From the NCBI GenBank assembly GCA_027972325.1, contig JAPMOS010000012.1, positions 124,001 to 188,000 of the forward strand: a stretch of DNA of 64,000 nucleotides. The letters run 5' to 3'. The number at the start of each line of letters is the position of its first letter. Position 1 is the first letter of the stretch. The DNA is from Paratrimastix pyriformis (lineage: Eukaryota; Preaxostyla; Paratrimastigidae). Position numbers and translations under genes: made by a program. The notes beneath the pieces were generated by a model, which did not search any database, had not been told where the DNA came from, and saw nothing but the letters and a program-made list of their open reading frames with translations. This document shows, in pieces, positions 39,201-50,200 of this stretch.

Positions 39201-42197
39201 GTTTGGACGGGAGGGGGGAGCACAGGCGGGCGGACCGTGTCGAAGAGGCAATCGGCCACCTGGAAGCGGGTGTTCTGGTCGAACATGGCCACCGCCCCGC
39301 CGATCATGGCCAGGTTGCTGCGGAACTGCAGCCCACGCGCCGAAAGTCCGAAACCTGCGGCAGCCCAGCCCCAGCCCCCGACATCAGCCGGCCGCCGCAC
39401 GGGGAAGGGCAGCGGATGGGGGGGGAGGGGGAGGAGGAGGAGCGGACCGCGCGGGTGAAGCAGAGGGCGCCCCCGGACTGGTTGGCGTGGTTGGCCTCGA
39501 AGACGCTCTCGGCCAGCAGGAAGCGGCTGGCCCCGAAGAGGCTCATGGCCCCGCCGTCGTCCGCCAGCGCCGCGTTGGCCGTCCTGCCGGCGGGCACCGC
39601 CCCATGGACAGAGACAGAGGCCATGTGAAGGACGGCGCGGGAGGGCCCGGGCATCGGTGGGGAGCAGAGGAGGTCCAGTCGGTGGCGTTGGCGCGGTCGC
39701 TGATGAGGATGGCCCCGGCCTGGGAGGCGTTGTTCAGCAGGAAGGTGCAGTTGGTCAGCCCGAAGTCGTACACGTGGCCCGCGAGGCTCACGGCCCCTGC
39801 GCGCGCACAGAGGGAAAAGCAGAGAGGCCGGACAGCGGGCATGAGGGGGGGTCGTCCATGCGGGCCAGCGGTCGCAGCGGCGCCCCTCCTCTCATCGCCC
39901 CGGCAGAAATCGGCAGGCAGCAAAGACGGACCACCGCCGGAGACGGCGTAGTTGTGGTGGAAGAGGCAGCGGGTCAGGTTCCACGTGCGCACGTCGCCGT
40001 CGATGCCCACGGCCCCGCCCGTGTGGCCCATGTTGTCGCGGAACTCCTGCGTGTGGCCACCCGCACCCCCGCCCCAGCACGGTGAGTCACCGGTGTCATG
40101 CGGCGGGGCACTGATGGGTAGCTGGTGGAGGGCGGGCGGGCGGGCGGGCGGGCGGGCGGGCGGGCGGGCGGGCGGGCGGGCGGGCGGGCGGGCGGGCGGG
40201 CGGGCGGGCGGGCGGGGCGGGCGGGCGGGCGGGCGGGCGGGCGGGCGGGCGGGCAAGGTCCGGACCGAGTCGGCGATGTCCACCTGGGCGACGCTGTTCC
40301 CCAGGAAGATGGCCCCCCCGGCGCCGGTCGGGGGGCTGACCGTGTTCACGTCGAGCCGGTTGTCCGCGAACAGGCACCCGCGCACCTGCAGGTCGGTGAC
40401 GCGGCTCTCGCAGGCCAGGGCGCCCCCGTCGACGGCCCGGTTGCGGAGGAACTGCGACTGGGTGATGACCACCCGCGCCACCACCGTCAGCAGGTAGATG
40501 GCCCCTCCTGCACGCACGCACGCCCACCACCACCACCACCACCACCACCACCCGTCGGTGCCCAGACGAGCCGCCACGATCGGGGTGAAATGGGTGCGGG
40601 GGAGGAGAGCCTGACATCTTTGGGAGACGGAGGCGGAGGCGGAGGCGGAGGCGGAGGCGGAGGCGGAGGCGGAGGCGGAGGCGGAGGCGGAGGCGGAGGC
40701 GGAGGCGGAGGCGGAGGCGGAGGCGGAGGCGGAGGCCGGACCGTGGTCCCAGTTGTAGTTGCCCGCGAAGGTGCAGTTGTCGATGAGGACGCCCACCGTG
40801 AAGGTGGCCCAGAGGCCCCCGCCGCCCCCGTTGCGTGCGGTGTTCTCGGCCAGGGTGCACCGCTGCACGGTGACGTCCTGGGTGCTCTGCAGGGCGATGG
40901 CCCCGCCCGTCAGCAGGGCGTTGTTCCGGGCGAAGGTCGACTCGACAATCCAGTTGTCCGTGCCCGCCCCCAGCACGTAGACGGCCCCTCCGCGGGTCGC
41001 TGGTGGGGGGCCGGCAAGCAGAAAGAACAGACGAGAGCGGGTGGTGAGACACGGCATGGCATGACATGACAGTCGGATGATTGGTCGTCTCCTCCCCCCC
41101 CCCCCCCCCCCCCCACCCAGCCCCACTCCGGCGCACACCCACCCTCGTTCAGAGCACCTCGGTTGGTGGAAGGGGTGTGGGTGGGCGCAGACCCTGGTTG
41201 CCCTCGAAGAGGCACCCCGCCAGGCGGACGCTGGAGACGTCCATGATGGCCACGGCCCCGCCGCCCGAGTGGTCCCGGTAGACGGCGCTGTTGTTGGTGA
41301 AGGTGCAGTTGCGGATCACCATCAGCAGCGGGCTGCTCTCCCCCTGCTGCAGCACGAGCAGGGCGCCGCCCTGGCCGCTGGTCTCGTCGACGTAACTGCG
41401 GCAGTCGTGGATGTGGCGGGTGTGGCGGGTGTGGCGGGTGGCGGGTGTGGTGGTGGAAGGGGTGAGGGGTGAGGGTGGTCGGAACAAGCATGCCATGGCG
41501 TCCCTTCCCGCATGAAGAAAACCCCAACCGATCTCGGGGCGGCAGACTTGTTGGAGAAGTTGCACTCGATGACCTGGGCCCGCGGCCCGCCCAGGGACTC
41601 GTACAGGCAGAGGGCCCCGCCGCCCCAACCCCGGATCGAGTTGGCCTCAAAGCGGCACCGCTGGAAGGTCGGGTCCGCATCCCGGACAAGGACAGCCCCT
41701 CCGCCCTCGTCCGAGGAGTGGTCGCCCACACAATTGGTGAAGGTCACATCGAAGAAGTCGAACGTGCTCCCGTGCTCGAGGGTGAAGGCACGGCCACGGG
41801 AGACGCAGTCAATCACGGCACGATCGACGGCGGAGCTGCCTCGGATTTGGTGGCGGGAGTAGTTGTATGAAGACTCCAGCGCAATGCCACTGTCGCCCGC
41901 CGAGGAGTAAAGGCCAGGCAAGAGAATCAGATCTCTGAAGGAGGGTGAAAAAGGGGGATGATCCCAGTGGAGATAAATCAAAAGAACAGGCCTTTTCCTT
42001 AATTGTTTGAGCCTTAAAAGCGCTAAACTGATGGAATTACAGGGAAAGGTGATGTTGCCGCACTCGGAATCTGAGCTTCCCGTCGGAGACGCGTAAATGA
42101 GACTGCCAGAATCCGCATCATCGAGCTCGTTTGCTTGGACTCCGTAAAGAGCGCACAGTACTCCCAAATAACAGATCAAAGTGAAAAAATGCCTCAT
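32230..42197 (-). CDS. Receptor-like TKL kinase with beta-helix (Pmp-like) repeat ectodomain
   Basis: The ATG at 42195-42197 starts a signal peptide (MRHFFTLICYLGVLCALYG). It is followed by about 30 exons of a right-handed beta-helix-like ectodomain, from about 42100 to 35350. Repeats carry GGAI/GGAL, FxxN and CxFxxN patterns, for example GGAIALQSTQDVTVQRC near 40900-40850, GGAVGIDGDVRTWNLTRC near 40015-39965 and GGALCLYESLGG near 41610. They resemble chlamydial polymorphic outer membrane protein repeats. One membrane span follows near 35265-35190 (FIIAALSVVAFLCVLGAVVCG) with a basic stop-transfer. The kinase domain runs from about 34830: QVQRSIGSGSAGEVFLG, VAVKRLF, HPNVVLFIGATTQPPYL, IIHRDLKSLNLLVD, VADFGLSRLFDD, GTPAWIAPEIL, VLWEICTRRLPFEEV and DPRARPSF. 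All catalytic residues (Lys, HRD, DFG, APE) are present. The Ser/Gln-rich tail ends at 32230. Introns carry GTCCGC/GTCTGC donors and many simple repeats. It likely senses an extracellular or surface ligand and signals through Ser/Thr phosphorylation. Treating all of this as one gene is inferred from order, strand and lack of any internal stop region. Confidence 0.8.
33585..33700. repeat. G-run plus GGCGACGGTGGT tandem repeat in a receptor-kinase intron
   Basis: A run of about 26 G is followed by imperfect 12-15 bp GGCGACGGTGGT units. A separate GGT tract lies at about 33211-33241 and further G-runs at about 33942-33970 and 34623-34643. Confidence 0.8.
34466..34548. repeat. GGTGATGTGGC tandem repeat in a receptor-kinase intron
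   Basis: About six 12 bp units of GTGATGTGGCGG type lie in the intron between the P-loop exon and the HPNVVLFIG exon of the kinase domain. Confidence 0.8.
38400..38525. repeat. (GGAA)n array in an ectodomain intron
   Basis: Long GGAA tetranucleotide array with a few interruptions on the plus strand, so TTCC on the sense strand, giving a long pyrimidine tract inside the intron. Confidence 0.9.
40129..40254. repeat. (GGGC)n array in an ectodomain intron
   Basis: About 125 bp of almost perfect GGGC tetranucleotide repeat on the plus strand (GCCC in sense). It ends immediately before AAGGTCCGGAC, where the intron donor lies on the minus strand. A short relative is at about 37777-37802. Confidence 0.92.
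40626..40737. repeat. (GGAGGC)n array in an ectodomain intron
   Basis: About 18 nearly perfect hexamer units on the plus strand (GCCTCC in sense). The array abuts CGGACC, the reverse complement of a GGTCCG donor context. Confidence 0.92.
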
Positions 42198-42565
42198 GAT
42201 GGGGTTGAAAGTACTGTGCCGAGAACCCCAAGGTCTACCCGATATTACAGGGTTGTGGTGAACACAGGTCGCCGAAGTACAAAGATGATGACGAGGAGCA
42301 GGCAGCGAGACACTGCCCTGTCTCCGAGAGCGCTTTAGGCGCGGCAGATTAGGCGTGCTCGTGGGCGTTGGGGTTGGCGGCATTCCACTTTATTGCACGT
42401 TACTTCCGATCCGAACACTGTGGCCTCCCACTTCGTCCTCGGGGTGGAGGGGTGGAGGGGTGGAGGAGATAGGCAGGGAGAGGGGGGAAGCGCTCGATGA
42501 GGTGAGGAAGATGCGAGGGATCGGAGGGGTGTATATCCTCCTCCCGCCGCCGGCTCTCCCGGCCC
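42198..42565. promoter_or_regulatory. Intergenic region upstream of the receptor kinase
   Basis: About 370 bp between the receptor-kinase start and the end of the next minus-strand gene. It has moderate GC and a short GGGTGGAGG repeat near 42440-42465. The receptor-kinase promoter presumably lies here; no motif is identified. Confidence 0.4.
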
Positions 42566-44301
42566 TCAAAGTGCGAAATTTCCTCCAAGGTCGCTCAGCG
42601 AATACACCGAGGCAGAGGTGGCCGCCCCCGAGGCGGAGGTGGCTGTCTCCGGGGTGGAGGTGGCTGTCTCCGGGGTGGAGGTGGCTGCCTCCGGGGTGAT
42701 GGCCTCGGAATCCCCAGAAGTTTCCCGCCCGTCGGAGTCGTCCTCCGTAGTTCCCTCAGAGGCCTCCTGCTCGGAGTCCCGCAAGGTCGCCAATTGGGAC
42801 CGGTTCCGAAGCGGCCAGGGACTTGTGCCTCGAGAAATCGTGATCGGGAAAGGAGAACGTGACATACTCATCGGGCATTCCCGGCCTGGTGGTGTGCTTG
42901 CATTTCGACAGGTCGCAAGCAGAACATGCGCCCTTGACGAGGGCCATAAACTGGTCCAGTCTCCCGGGGTCGTCACAGGGGATGGCCACGCTGACCAGAT
43001 AGTAGTCCTGGCATGCGTGCTCGATTGGCGATGGTTCGTGGCGAATCTCGCCGAGGAAAGGGACCGCTGCCGTGTTGGCGGCGTGGGTCATTGTCTTCCG
43101 CAGAGAAAAGTCCCCACCATGCTGCTTCGCAGAATAGTTGATGATACCTGCGCACTCAACACGAAACGTATGGATTTCGAATGGCGCTGGAAGGGGGGAG
43201 AACCGTCAATGAAAGGGGTCACCTCCACCCAGACGGAAAAGAACCAGACCATCCTCGAAGTAGATCCTTTCGGGTCTAAGCAGGGCCTGAAAAAAAAGAA
43301 GAAGAAAAAAAAAGGTGTTTGAAGAGGAGAGAATCCACAGCACAGACACTGTCCTGCACATGGACGCGCCTCCTCGTCTCCGGGTCACGCAAAAAAATGG
43401 GGCGACCTCGGTGCAAGGCGCGCAGCTGGCCCACCGTCCTGAGATCTTCGGTAATCTCGATATTTTCGGCCTCTCCGAGCAGAGGGAGGAGTGTTGCCGA
43501 TCCGACTGGAGAGAGAGAAAAAAAAGAAAAGAAAGAAAATGATGATGGGCCGCTGTGAACCAGACAGAGAGCCACGGGAGCGGCGGGCACTGTAGCTGTA
43601 GCGGCGGGCACTGTAGCTGTAGCGGCGGGCACTGGAGCGGCGGGCACTGGAGCGGCGGGCACTGGAGCGGCGGGCACTGGAGCGGCGCGGCGGAGCCACA
43701 CGATGACGCAGGACGGCCAGGGCAGCCAACGGGAGCGGTTGCCACCGCAGGAGGAGGAGGAGGAGGAGCGGCGGGAGGCGAAGACGGAGAAGAAGAAGGC
43801 AATGTCAAAGTGAGGCAAGAGGCGCTCGAAGCCGAAGCAGACTTGGAGGACAGTGGGCCCGAAGCCACTCCGCCAAGAAAGCGCAAGCCTTGCGCTCAAT
43901 GACACATGTGGTGGCCATGTATTCCTCCAAGTCTGCCCGGGCAGCCAACGAAGGCAGGGCAGCAGGACGAATTCGCGTAAGCCAAAAGATACTTGTAGGA
44001 GTCCTCGGAAAGCCAGTGATTCTCAAGAAGAAACTGAAGAACGTCTCGAAATTCAGCAACCACTATCCACCCCCGGTTGGCAAAAAATGAGAGGGGAAGC
44101 GAAAAAGCGGGGCGAACAGGGATTGCCGCTCTCCTCCGACTTCGGCTGTGCTGCTCGCGCAGGCTCCATTCGTGATGCAGTAAACAGGACCCTGTTTCTG
44201 GTGTCACGAAATAATTCGACCTGCGCCTGTCCGGCAGATTTTCCCACACCGTTGGTGGCCGGAGGGTCGCTTTGTTCAGCCCCCGAGGGACCGCACGTCA
44301 A
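42566..44301 (-). CDS. Unidentified multi-exon protein
   Basis: Several exons look genuinely coding, and three junctions fit the donor pattern. An exon ending RRVHVQDS (donor GTCTGT near 43345) joins ALLRPERIYFED (donor GTCTGG near 43247), which joins APFEIHTFRVECAG near 43180. The following exon is long: GIINYSAKQHGGDFSLRK, FLGEIRHEPSPIEHACQDYY, CSACDLSKCKHTT and GMPDEYVTFSF. A C-terminal Thr/Ser/Glu repeat region follows (ATSTPET units) and ends LSDLGGNFAL at the stop at 42566. Upstream, FLLENHWLSEDSYKYLLAYA (near 44020-43960) and VIERKACAFLAEWL (near 43905-43865) are also convincing. The N-terminus is uncertain; an ATG at 44301 opens one candidate exon. The CxxC-xxx-C pattern could bind metal. 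I do not recognise the family. Confidence 0.55.
43578..43687. repeat. Tandem GCGGCGGGCACTGNAGC-type repeat in an intron
   Basis: About six tandem units of 15-21 bp (AGCGGCGGGCACTG core) inside an intron of the unidentified minus-strand gene. The intron ends at a CTCTCCAG acceptor near 43497. Confidence 0.75.
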
Positions 44302-44613
44302 TATGCACCTTGTATTATGGGTTGTTGGGGTCGTTCCCTATCCTGCGCGTTGGTGGTTTGAACGCTATATCGCATGACAATGATGACCTTTTTCCCGGTC
44401 ACCACTTGTGCGCCGATTATCGTCGTGTGAGTTGGATAGGGAATCACACGTGTCTTTTTTGAAACCCCATATCATCCGGAGCAGCTGCCCACTTGAAGGT
44501 TGTTTTCGACCCACCCGAGGCCAACTCACCACCCCCGAAGGGGCCTTCGTCTGGTGTGTCGGGTCGCTCTTTCATTGGCCTCAGCCACGACCTGTCCACT
44601 GGTTTCGACTCAG

Positions 44614-44887
44614 GAGCAACGTGAGCTGTCCGCCGAGGAGGAGAAGGAAAAGGTCTGATTTTCCTGATCTGGGGGGTATAGTCACATCTCTCTCCCCCCT
44701 CCCTTCCCCCCGGGATCGATCCACTAGGGGAATGCACACTTCCGCAACAAGCGCTATGACGATGCGCTGAGTTGCTACACGGCGGCTCACAGTTTGGTCT
44801 GTGCTGCCGCGGCCACCCCGTCCATCAACTCGATCCGACTCACCTCCCTCCTGGCGCCCCCCCACACACACACACACACACACGCAC

Positions 44888-44937
<50 letters not shown>

Positions 44938-45152
44938 ACACACACCCGCACACACGCCCCCGACAGGCCCCCCGCAACGTGGTCTACCTGGTCAACATCG
45001 ACTGTCGCTGCCGCTCAGCTCTGCGGCACTATTTTCAACCATACCAACAATTCACCGCTGTGTTTGCTATCGCTCGGAAATGGAAGGGAGAGAAAAAGCG
45101 GAGGCAGCTTAATGCTTCGCGTGGCTGGAAAGAAACGACCAACTGTCCTTGA
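44614..45152 (+). CDS. TPR-repeat protein (5' end unresolved)
   Basis: Supported exons are 44614-44652 (EQRELSAEEEKEK), 44728-44796 (GNAHFRNKRYDDALSCYTAA plus HSL) and 44967 onward (APRNVVYLVNI). Introns 44653-44727 (GTCTGA) and 44797-44966 (GTCTGT) keep phase 0. The pattern E-K-GN-F-Y-A-Y-A is a classic tetratricopeptide repeat, often a chaperone or complex docking module. An upstream exon ending near 44555 before a GTCTGG donor (LTTPEGAF) joins in phase, but no ATG is convincing; the real start may be about 44400 or in another small exon. If the last frame is used to its stop, the gene ends at 45152 and overlaps the 3' end of the GSAP-like gene by about 44 bp on the other strand. The protein is short, perhaps a single-TPR adaptor. 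Confidence 0.6.
44862..44954. repeat. (CA)n/(CACG) microsatellite in a TPR-gene intron
   Basis: CA tract with a few CG interruptions filling most of intron 44797-44966 just before the CGACAG acceptor. Confidence 0.9.
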
Positions 45153-47165
45153 CCGGACTTGTGGGCAGTTGGACTCTTTTCTTGACCAACTTGCGGGTTT
45201 TCCAGACCCGGTAGCGACCCGCGTTCTTGAGGACAAACGTGTGCGCCCTCAACTGGCCCGGCTGGGGCTGCAGCGAGCCCAGAGCCTCGATGTAGCGGGT
45301 CAGCGGGACGAAGGCAGACTGCGGGGGGGAGATCAGAGCAGCAGCAGGGTCAGGTCAGGGGCGCGCCCGCAAGCGTGCAAACAGACCGTGCGCCGCAACT
45401 CATCGGGTCGCAGCCCGCCCTGATCGGTGCCCCTGTTGGGGGAAGCAGAGGCGCCCGCCACCACCCGAGCGGCCAGCCGGTCGCGCTCCTGGCGCCGGGC
45501 GGCCTCTCGGCGCCCTTCGTCGTCCTCGTCGTCTCCTTCCTCCGGGTCGACGCTGGGCCGGGGGGACAGGAGCGGCGGGGACAGGCCGCCGCCCGGGGGC
45601 GAGCGGACCAGATCCGGGTGGGGCTCCGGGGGGGCGCTCCCTGCCTGCTCGCGGAGGAGGGGGGCGGGCGGGGCGGCGGGCGCGGAGGTGCCCGGCGAGG
45701 GCAACGAGCGGCGACGCGGGGAGAGGAAGGGCCGGGGGGGCGTGACCAGGCCCGCCGCCAGCGGGGAGAGGAAGAGGCCCTGGGGTGGCGACATGGACAG
45801 GCGCGAGGCGAAGGAGGCCGCGAAGAAGCGCCGGGTGGGCGAGGCCGCGAACATGCCCCCTGGGGCCAGGATGGCCCGGGGCGGGGACACCAATGCGCTG
45901 CGGGCGAACAGGAGCCGCCGCGGGGGTGGGGGCGACATGGGTGTGGGCGGGGCCGAGGCGGGCGGGCCCGGGAGCGGGCACGCCTCGAGGACCGAGGGCG
46001 TGTCGGGGGAGTATTGCTCCAGCAGGAAGCGCTGGAAGGGGCCCTGCTCGGCCAGCAGGGCGAACGGGTGCTCCTGGCGCTCCACCAGGCGCAAGGCGAA
46101 GGGCACGAACGAGGGGCGGGCCGGTCCCCGGCGGGCGAGGGTCCCGTAGGGGCCCTGTGGGGCGGGGGGCAGGTGGGCCGCGTGGGCCTGGCACTGGTCG
46201 GGGTCGAAGGCCAGCAGCCCGCGCCTGACAAACTGCAGCACCAGACTGCCCAGCCCGAGGAGCCGGGGGTGGTGGCGGGGTGGCGGGTGGGCGGGTGGGA
46301 CGACGGTGATGAGCAATGGTGCCGTCTGGGGAAGAGGTGCGCGGTAAAGGACGGCACGCGCGGGGGGGGGGGGGGGGGGGGGGGGAGGAGGAGGGTGACG
46401 GGACGGCTGGGCGGGAGGGAGGGCGGACGTGTTGGGCAGGGCCGCCTCGGTGGCCAGGGAGGGCATGTGCCTGTCGAGGGCCCGGGGGACGGGCGTCCCG
46501 AGCAGCTCCAGGGCCGAGCGCAGCCGCAGGAAGAGGCTCAGCTCGGCGAAGGACCGCTCGCGGCCAAGCAGCGCTTGAACGGGCACCGACGGCGGCCCGT
46601 CGGCTGGGGCTGAGGTCGTGGTGGTGGTGGCGGTGGCGGTGGCGGTGGCGGGGAGGATGGGCGCGGCGCTCGGGGGGGAGGGAAGGAGGGTCCTGCAGGC
46701 GGGAGCAGGGGAGTGGGGCGGAGCAACCCGAGTCTTCGCGGGGCATCGGCACGGGCCCGACGGCGGGGGTGTAGAGGAGGGAGCGGGGAAAGTGCTGCCC
46801 GCCGAGAGCTGCTGCGGGGGTGGCCGGCGGAGGCTCCCGGGGCGCGTCCGGGGTGCGCGGCGGCGGCGGGGGCCCGGCGGGCAGCAGCTCCCGGTAGCGC
46901 CCCAGGGTGGCCGTGGGCGCCGCCATGATGGGGGCGGCCGGGGCGGGGCGGGGGCGGCGTCCAGGGGTGGCCGGGCCGCCGACGGGGTCCATGTGGCGGC
47001 AGCCCGACACCAGCCACCGCATGACCTGCGTGCAGGACAGGTTCTGCCCGGGCGCAAGGGGGTGGCCACCCGGTGGCGGGGGGATCCGAGACGGGAAGCG
47101 CGGAAAGGATGGGTGGGAGGAAGAAGAAAAAGATGAGAAGACAAGGGAATGGAGGTCTGAGGAGT

Positions 47166-47201
<36 letters not shown>

Positions 47202-50200
47202 TGGGGATGGGGATGGGCCGGGGCAGTGCAGACGTGCGCGAGCTCCAGGACGAAGATGGTGGTCGGCTCGAAGGAGGGGTCGCGCGCCCGCAGGTAGAGC
47301 CCCAGCAGCTGCAGGCGATCCTTCACCCCGGGCTCGGCGTCCAACTTAGCTGCGCCGGGGGCGGGGGGGGGAAGCAGTGAGACACGTGTCGTGCTGACTT
47401 GGGTGGGTGGGGGTGGGGGGGGGGGGGGGGGGTTCACGGGAGCTGTGGGCGATGAGGGGGCGGTGGGGGGCGGGGCGGACCGGGCATGGTGATGCCGAGC
47501 AGGTCGAAGAGGGCCGCCACCTGGTGGGCCTCCGAGGAGAACATGGCGTAGTTGAAGCGCGGCATGTCCTGTCCGCCCAGGAGCAGCAGCGAGCAGGGAG
47601 AAGGACGGTGATCAATGAGGGAGGCGAGAAACGGCGCAGCCCAGCACCATCGCCCAGCAATGTGGCATGTCCTCCCCCACCACCAGGATCTGCGGGATCC
47701 TGTTCGCAAAACTGCTCCGTGCGTGTTGACTCCACTGGCTCAGCACCGGCCCTCCCTCCTCGTGCCCCCCAAAACTGCGGGTGGTGCTCCCCCGCGCATT
47801 TCATCCACTCGAGACGGACGGGAGCGATGCGTTGGGCGGAGGGGAGCCCCCGGGCCCCGATGCCCATCTCGAGGACGCAGGCCCCCTCGGGGACGGCCTC
47901 GTCGAGGGCCGCCGGGCCGGCCGCGAAGGGCGACGCGGGCGCCATGACGGCCGGGCAGCGGGCCAGGGTGGTCATCGGCAGCAGCGCCAGCAGCGGCCCG
48001 GGCAGCCGGATGCGACGCATGTGGTAATACGACAGCGCTACGGCGGCGAACATGAAAACGGGATGAGTCGAGTCGAGGCGGTGAGACCAGGGGCAGGGCA
48101 GGGCAGGGCAGGGCAGGGCAGGGCAGGGCAGGCAGGGCAGGGCAGGGCAGGGCAGGGCAGGGCAGGGCAGGGCAGGGCAGGGCAGGGCAGGGCAGGGCAG
48201 GGCAGGGAGGAGCGGGGGGGGGGGGGGGCGGGGCGGACCGAGCATGATCTCCTTGAAGACGTCCACCGTGAGGGTGGCCGGGCAGCGGTGGCAGCACTCG
48301 ACGACCAGCTCCTGGATGAAGCGGATGTCCCGCAGATGCACGGCCCCAGGTGCACCAGCGGGGCAAGCAGGCGACCCTGCAGGATGCGCTCCCTGGACGC
48401 CACCGCGGCGATGCAGATGGGATGATGCATGGGGAGGGATGCCGAGGGGGTGAGGCGCACGGCGAAGTTGGTGGTGGTGGTGGTGGTGGTTGGTGGTGGT
48501 TGGTGGTGGTTGGTGGTGGTTGGTGGTGGTTGGTGGTGGTGGTGGTGGTGGTGGTGGTGGGGGGGTGGCAGACTTGTGGATGAGGGCGTGCAGCAGGTGC
48601 GCAGCTCGAAGGTGAACGAGTGCACGCAGCCGTGGCAGGCGTCCATCATGAAGAGCACTGCGCCGCGCCACCCGCCACCCGCCCACCCGCCCACCCGCCC
48701 ACCACCCACCACCCACCGCGACGGAGGGGCAAAAGGGCCGAGTGAAGGCGCGGTCTGGGATCCACTGCCCTCCCATATTCGTCGCCTGACATCAGGCACG
48801 CAAGGGCAGACACCCCCCGCCCCCCCCCGCCAACTCGGATCGCCCGGACACGAGCGGCGGACCATCGTACGGCAAGGGCGGCTCAGTTCGGCCACCCAGG
48901 GAGCCGGCCAGCATGGCGGCCTCGAGGGCCTCCTCGGCGGGGGCGGGCCGCTCGGGTAGCTGCTCGCGGACGGCCGGGTCGAGGAGCGTCCACAGGGAGG
49001 GGTCCCGCGAGGGCTGCGGCCGGGCCGGGGCCGAGTCCTCCTGGGGGGCGGCCGCCTCGGGGGCGGTGGCGCCCGCCGGGGGCGGCCTGCGGAGGGTCCG
49101 CGGGTCCGGGCCGACGGGCGCGGGCGCGGGCCGGGGGTGCAGAAAGGAGACCCGCCCCGCGAGGGCCCCCGTGGGCCGGATGCAGAGGGGCAGCAGGTAC
49201 AGGGGACGCCCCTTCTTCCCCGACCCGGGGCCCGCGGGGTCAGGGGGCGGCCCGGCGAGCAGCGGCCAGGGGTACGGGATGGCCGTGAGCCCGGGCGGGG
49301 TGGGCTGGGAGACAGGGGTCGGGATGCAGTCCACAGCTACGGGCGGGGGCGACTTCAGGGGCGGCGGCGGCGTCCGGAAGGTCACCACGGCAGGATCTGC
49401 GGGGCGGCGGGGGGGGGGGGGGGGGGGGGAGCAGGGAGATGGACAGGCAGAGGATGGTGATGGAAATGCCGGCAGCACGAAAACCGACACCACATCGCCC
49501 GCTGGCACTGGAGCCGCCAGAGTCTGCTTGGGGTGATGCCGGGGTGGGGATGGGCGGACCGTCGAGGGAGAGCGAGTCGAGGAGCTCGTGCTCCGGGGAG
49601 CAGTCCACCAGGTGCAGGTGCTGGTTGGGCACGTAGACAACCTGAAGAAAGCCGGAGGGCGTGGCCTTGTTGATCCCGCCCACAAGCCGCCGCTCCCCCA
49701 TCCCTCCCTCCCTCTCCCCCCCCTCTCCCCCTCCCTCCTCCCCCCCAGACCCAGAGGCACCTCCCTGAACGCCCAGACGGACCACCGTGTCGCAGAAGGG
49801 GAAGAAGACCGCCACGGGGAATTCCTCCTCCTGAGGCGGCCGCCAGGCCAAGGCCGCCTGCCGTGGGGTGACGATCCCCTGCTGTTGCTGTTGCTGCTGC
49901 TTGGGCGGATGATCGGGGGGCAGCTCGAGCATGGTGAAGTCGGTGGGGGTGGCCGGCTCGGACTCGCCGCTGCGGCTGGAGGGGCCCTCGTCGGCCCTGG
50001 GAGTGGCGGCATCCGCCCCCCCAGCCGCCGAGGGCGCCTTCCCCTCATCGGGGCCGTCGTCATCGCACCTCGGCGAGAGGGGCGAGCTCAGCGGAGGGAC
50101 GGTGGGGTGCTGTGGGGGCGGGGCGTGGGACCACTGGCGCAGGTGGGCCTCCATCTCGGGGGGCAGCGAGGCCAGCAGGGCCTCGTCCCGGCCGGCGGCC

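Noticed and set aside
40129-40254. CRISPR-like or telomeric repeat array
   Set aside because: It is a plain tetranucleotide repeat with no spacers and does not resemble a telomere unit at a chromosome end; it lies inside an intron.
39543-41138. Possible bacterial autotransporter (Pmp) gene or contamination
   Set aside because: The repeats are interrupted by introns with the same GTCYG donors as PSMC4 and ATG5 and continue into a membrane span and TKL kinase.
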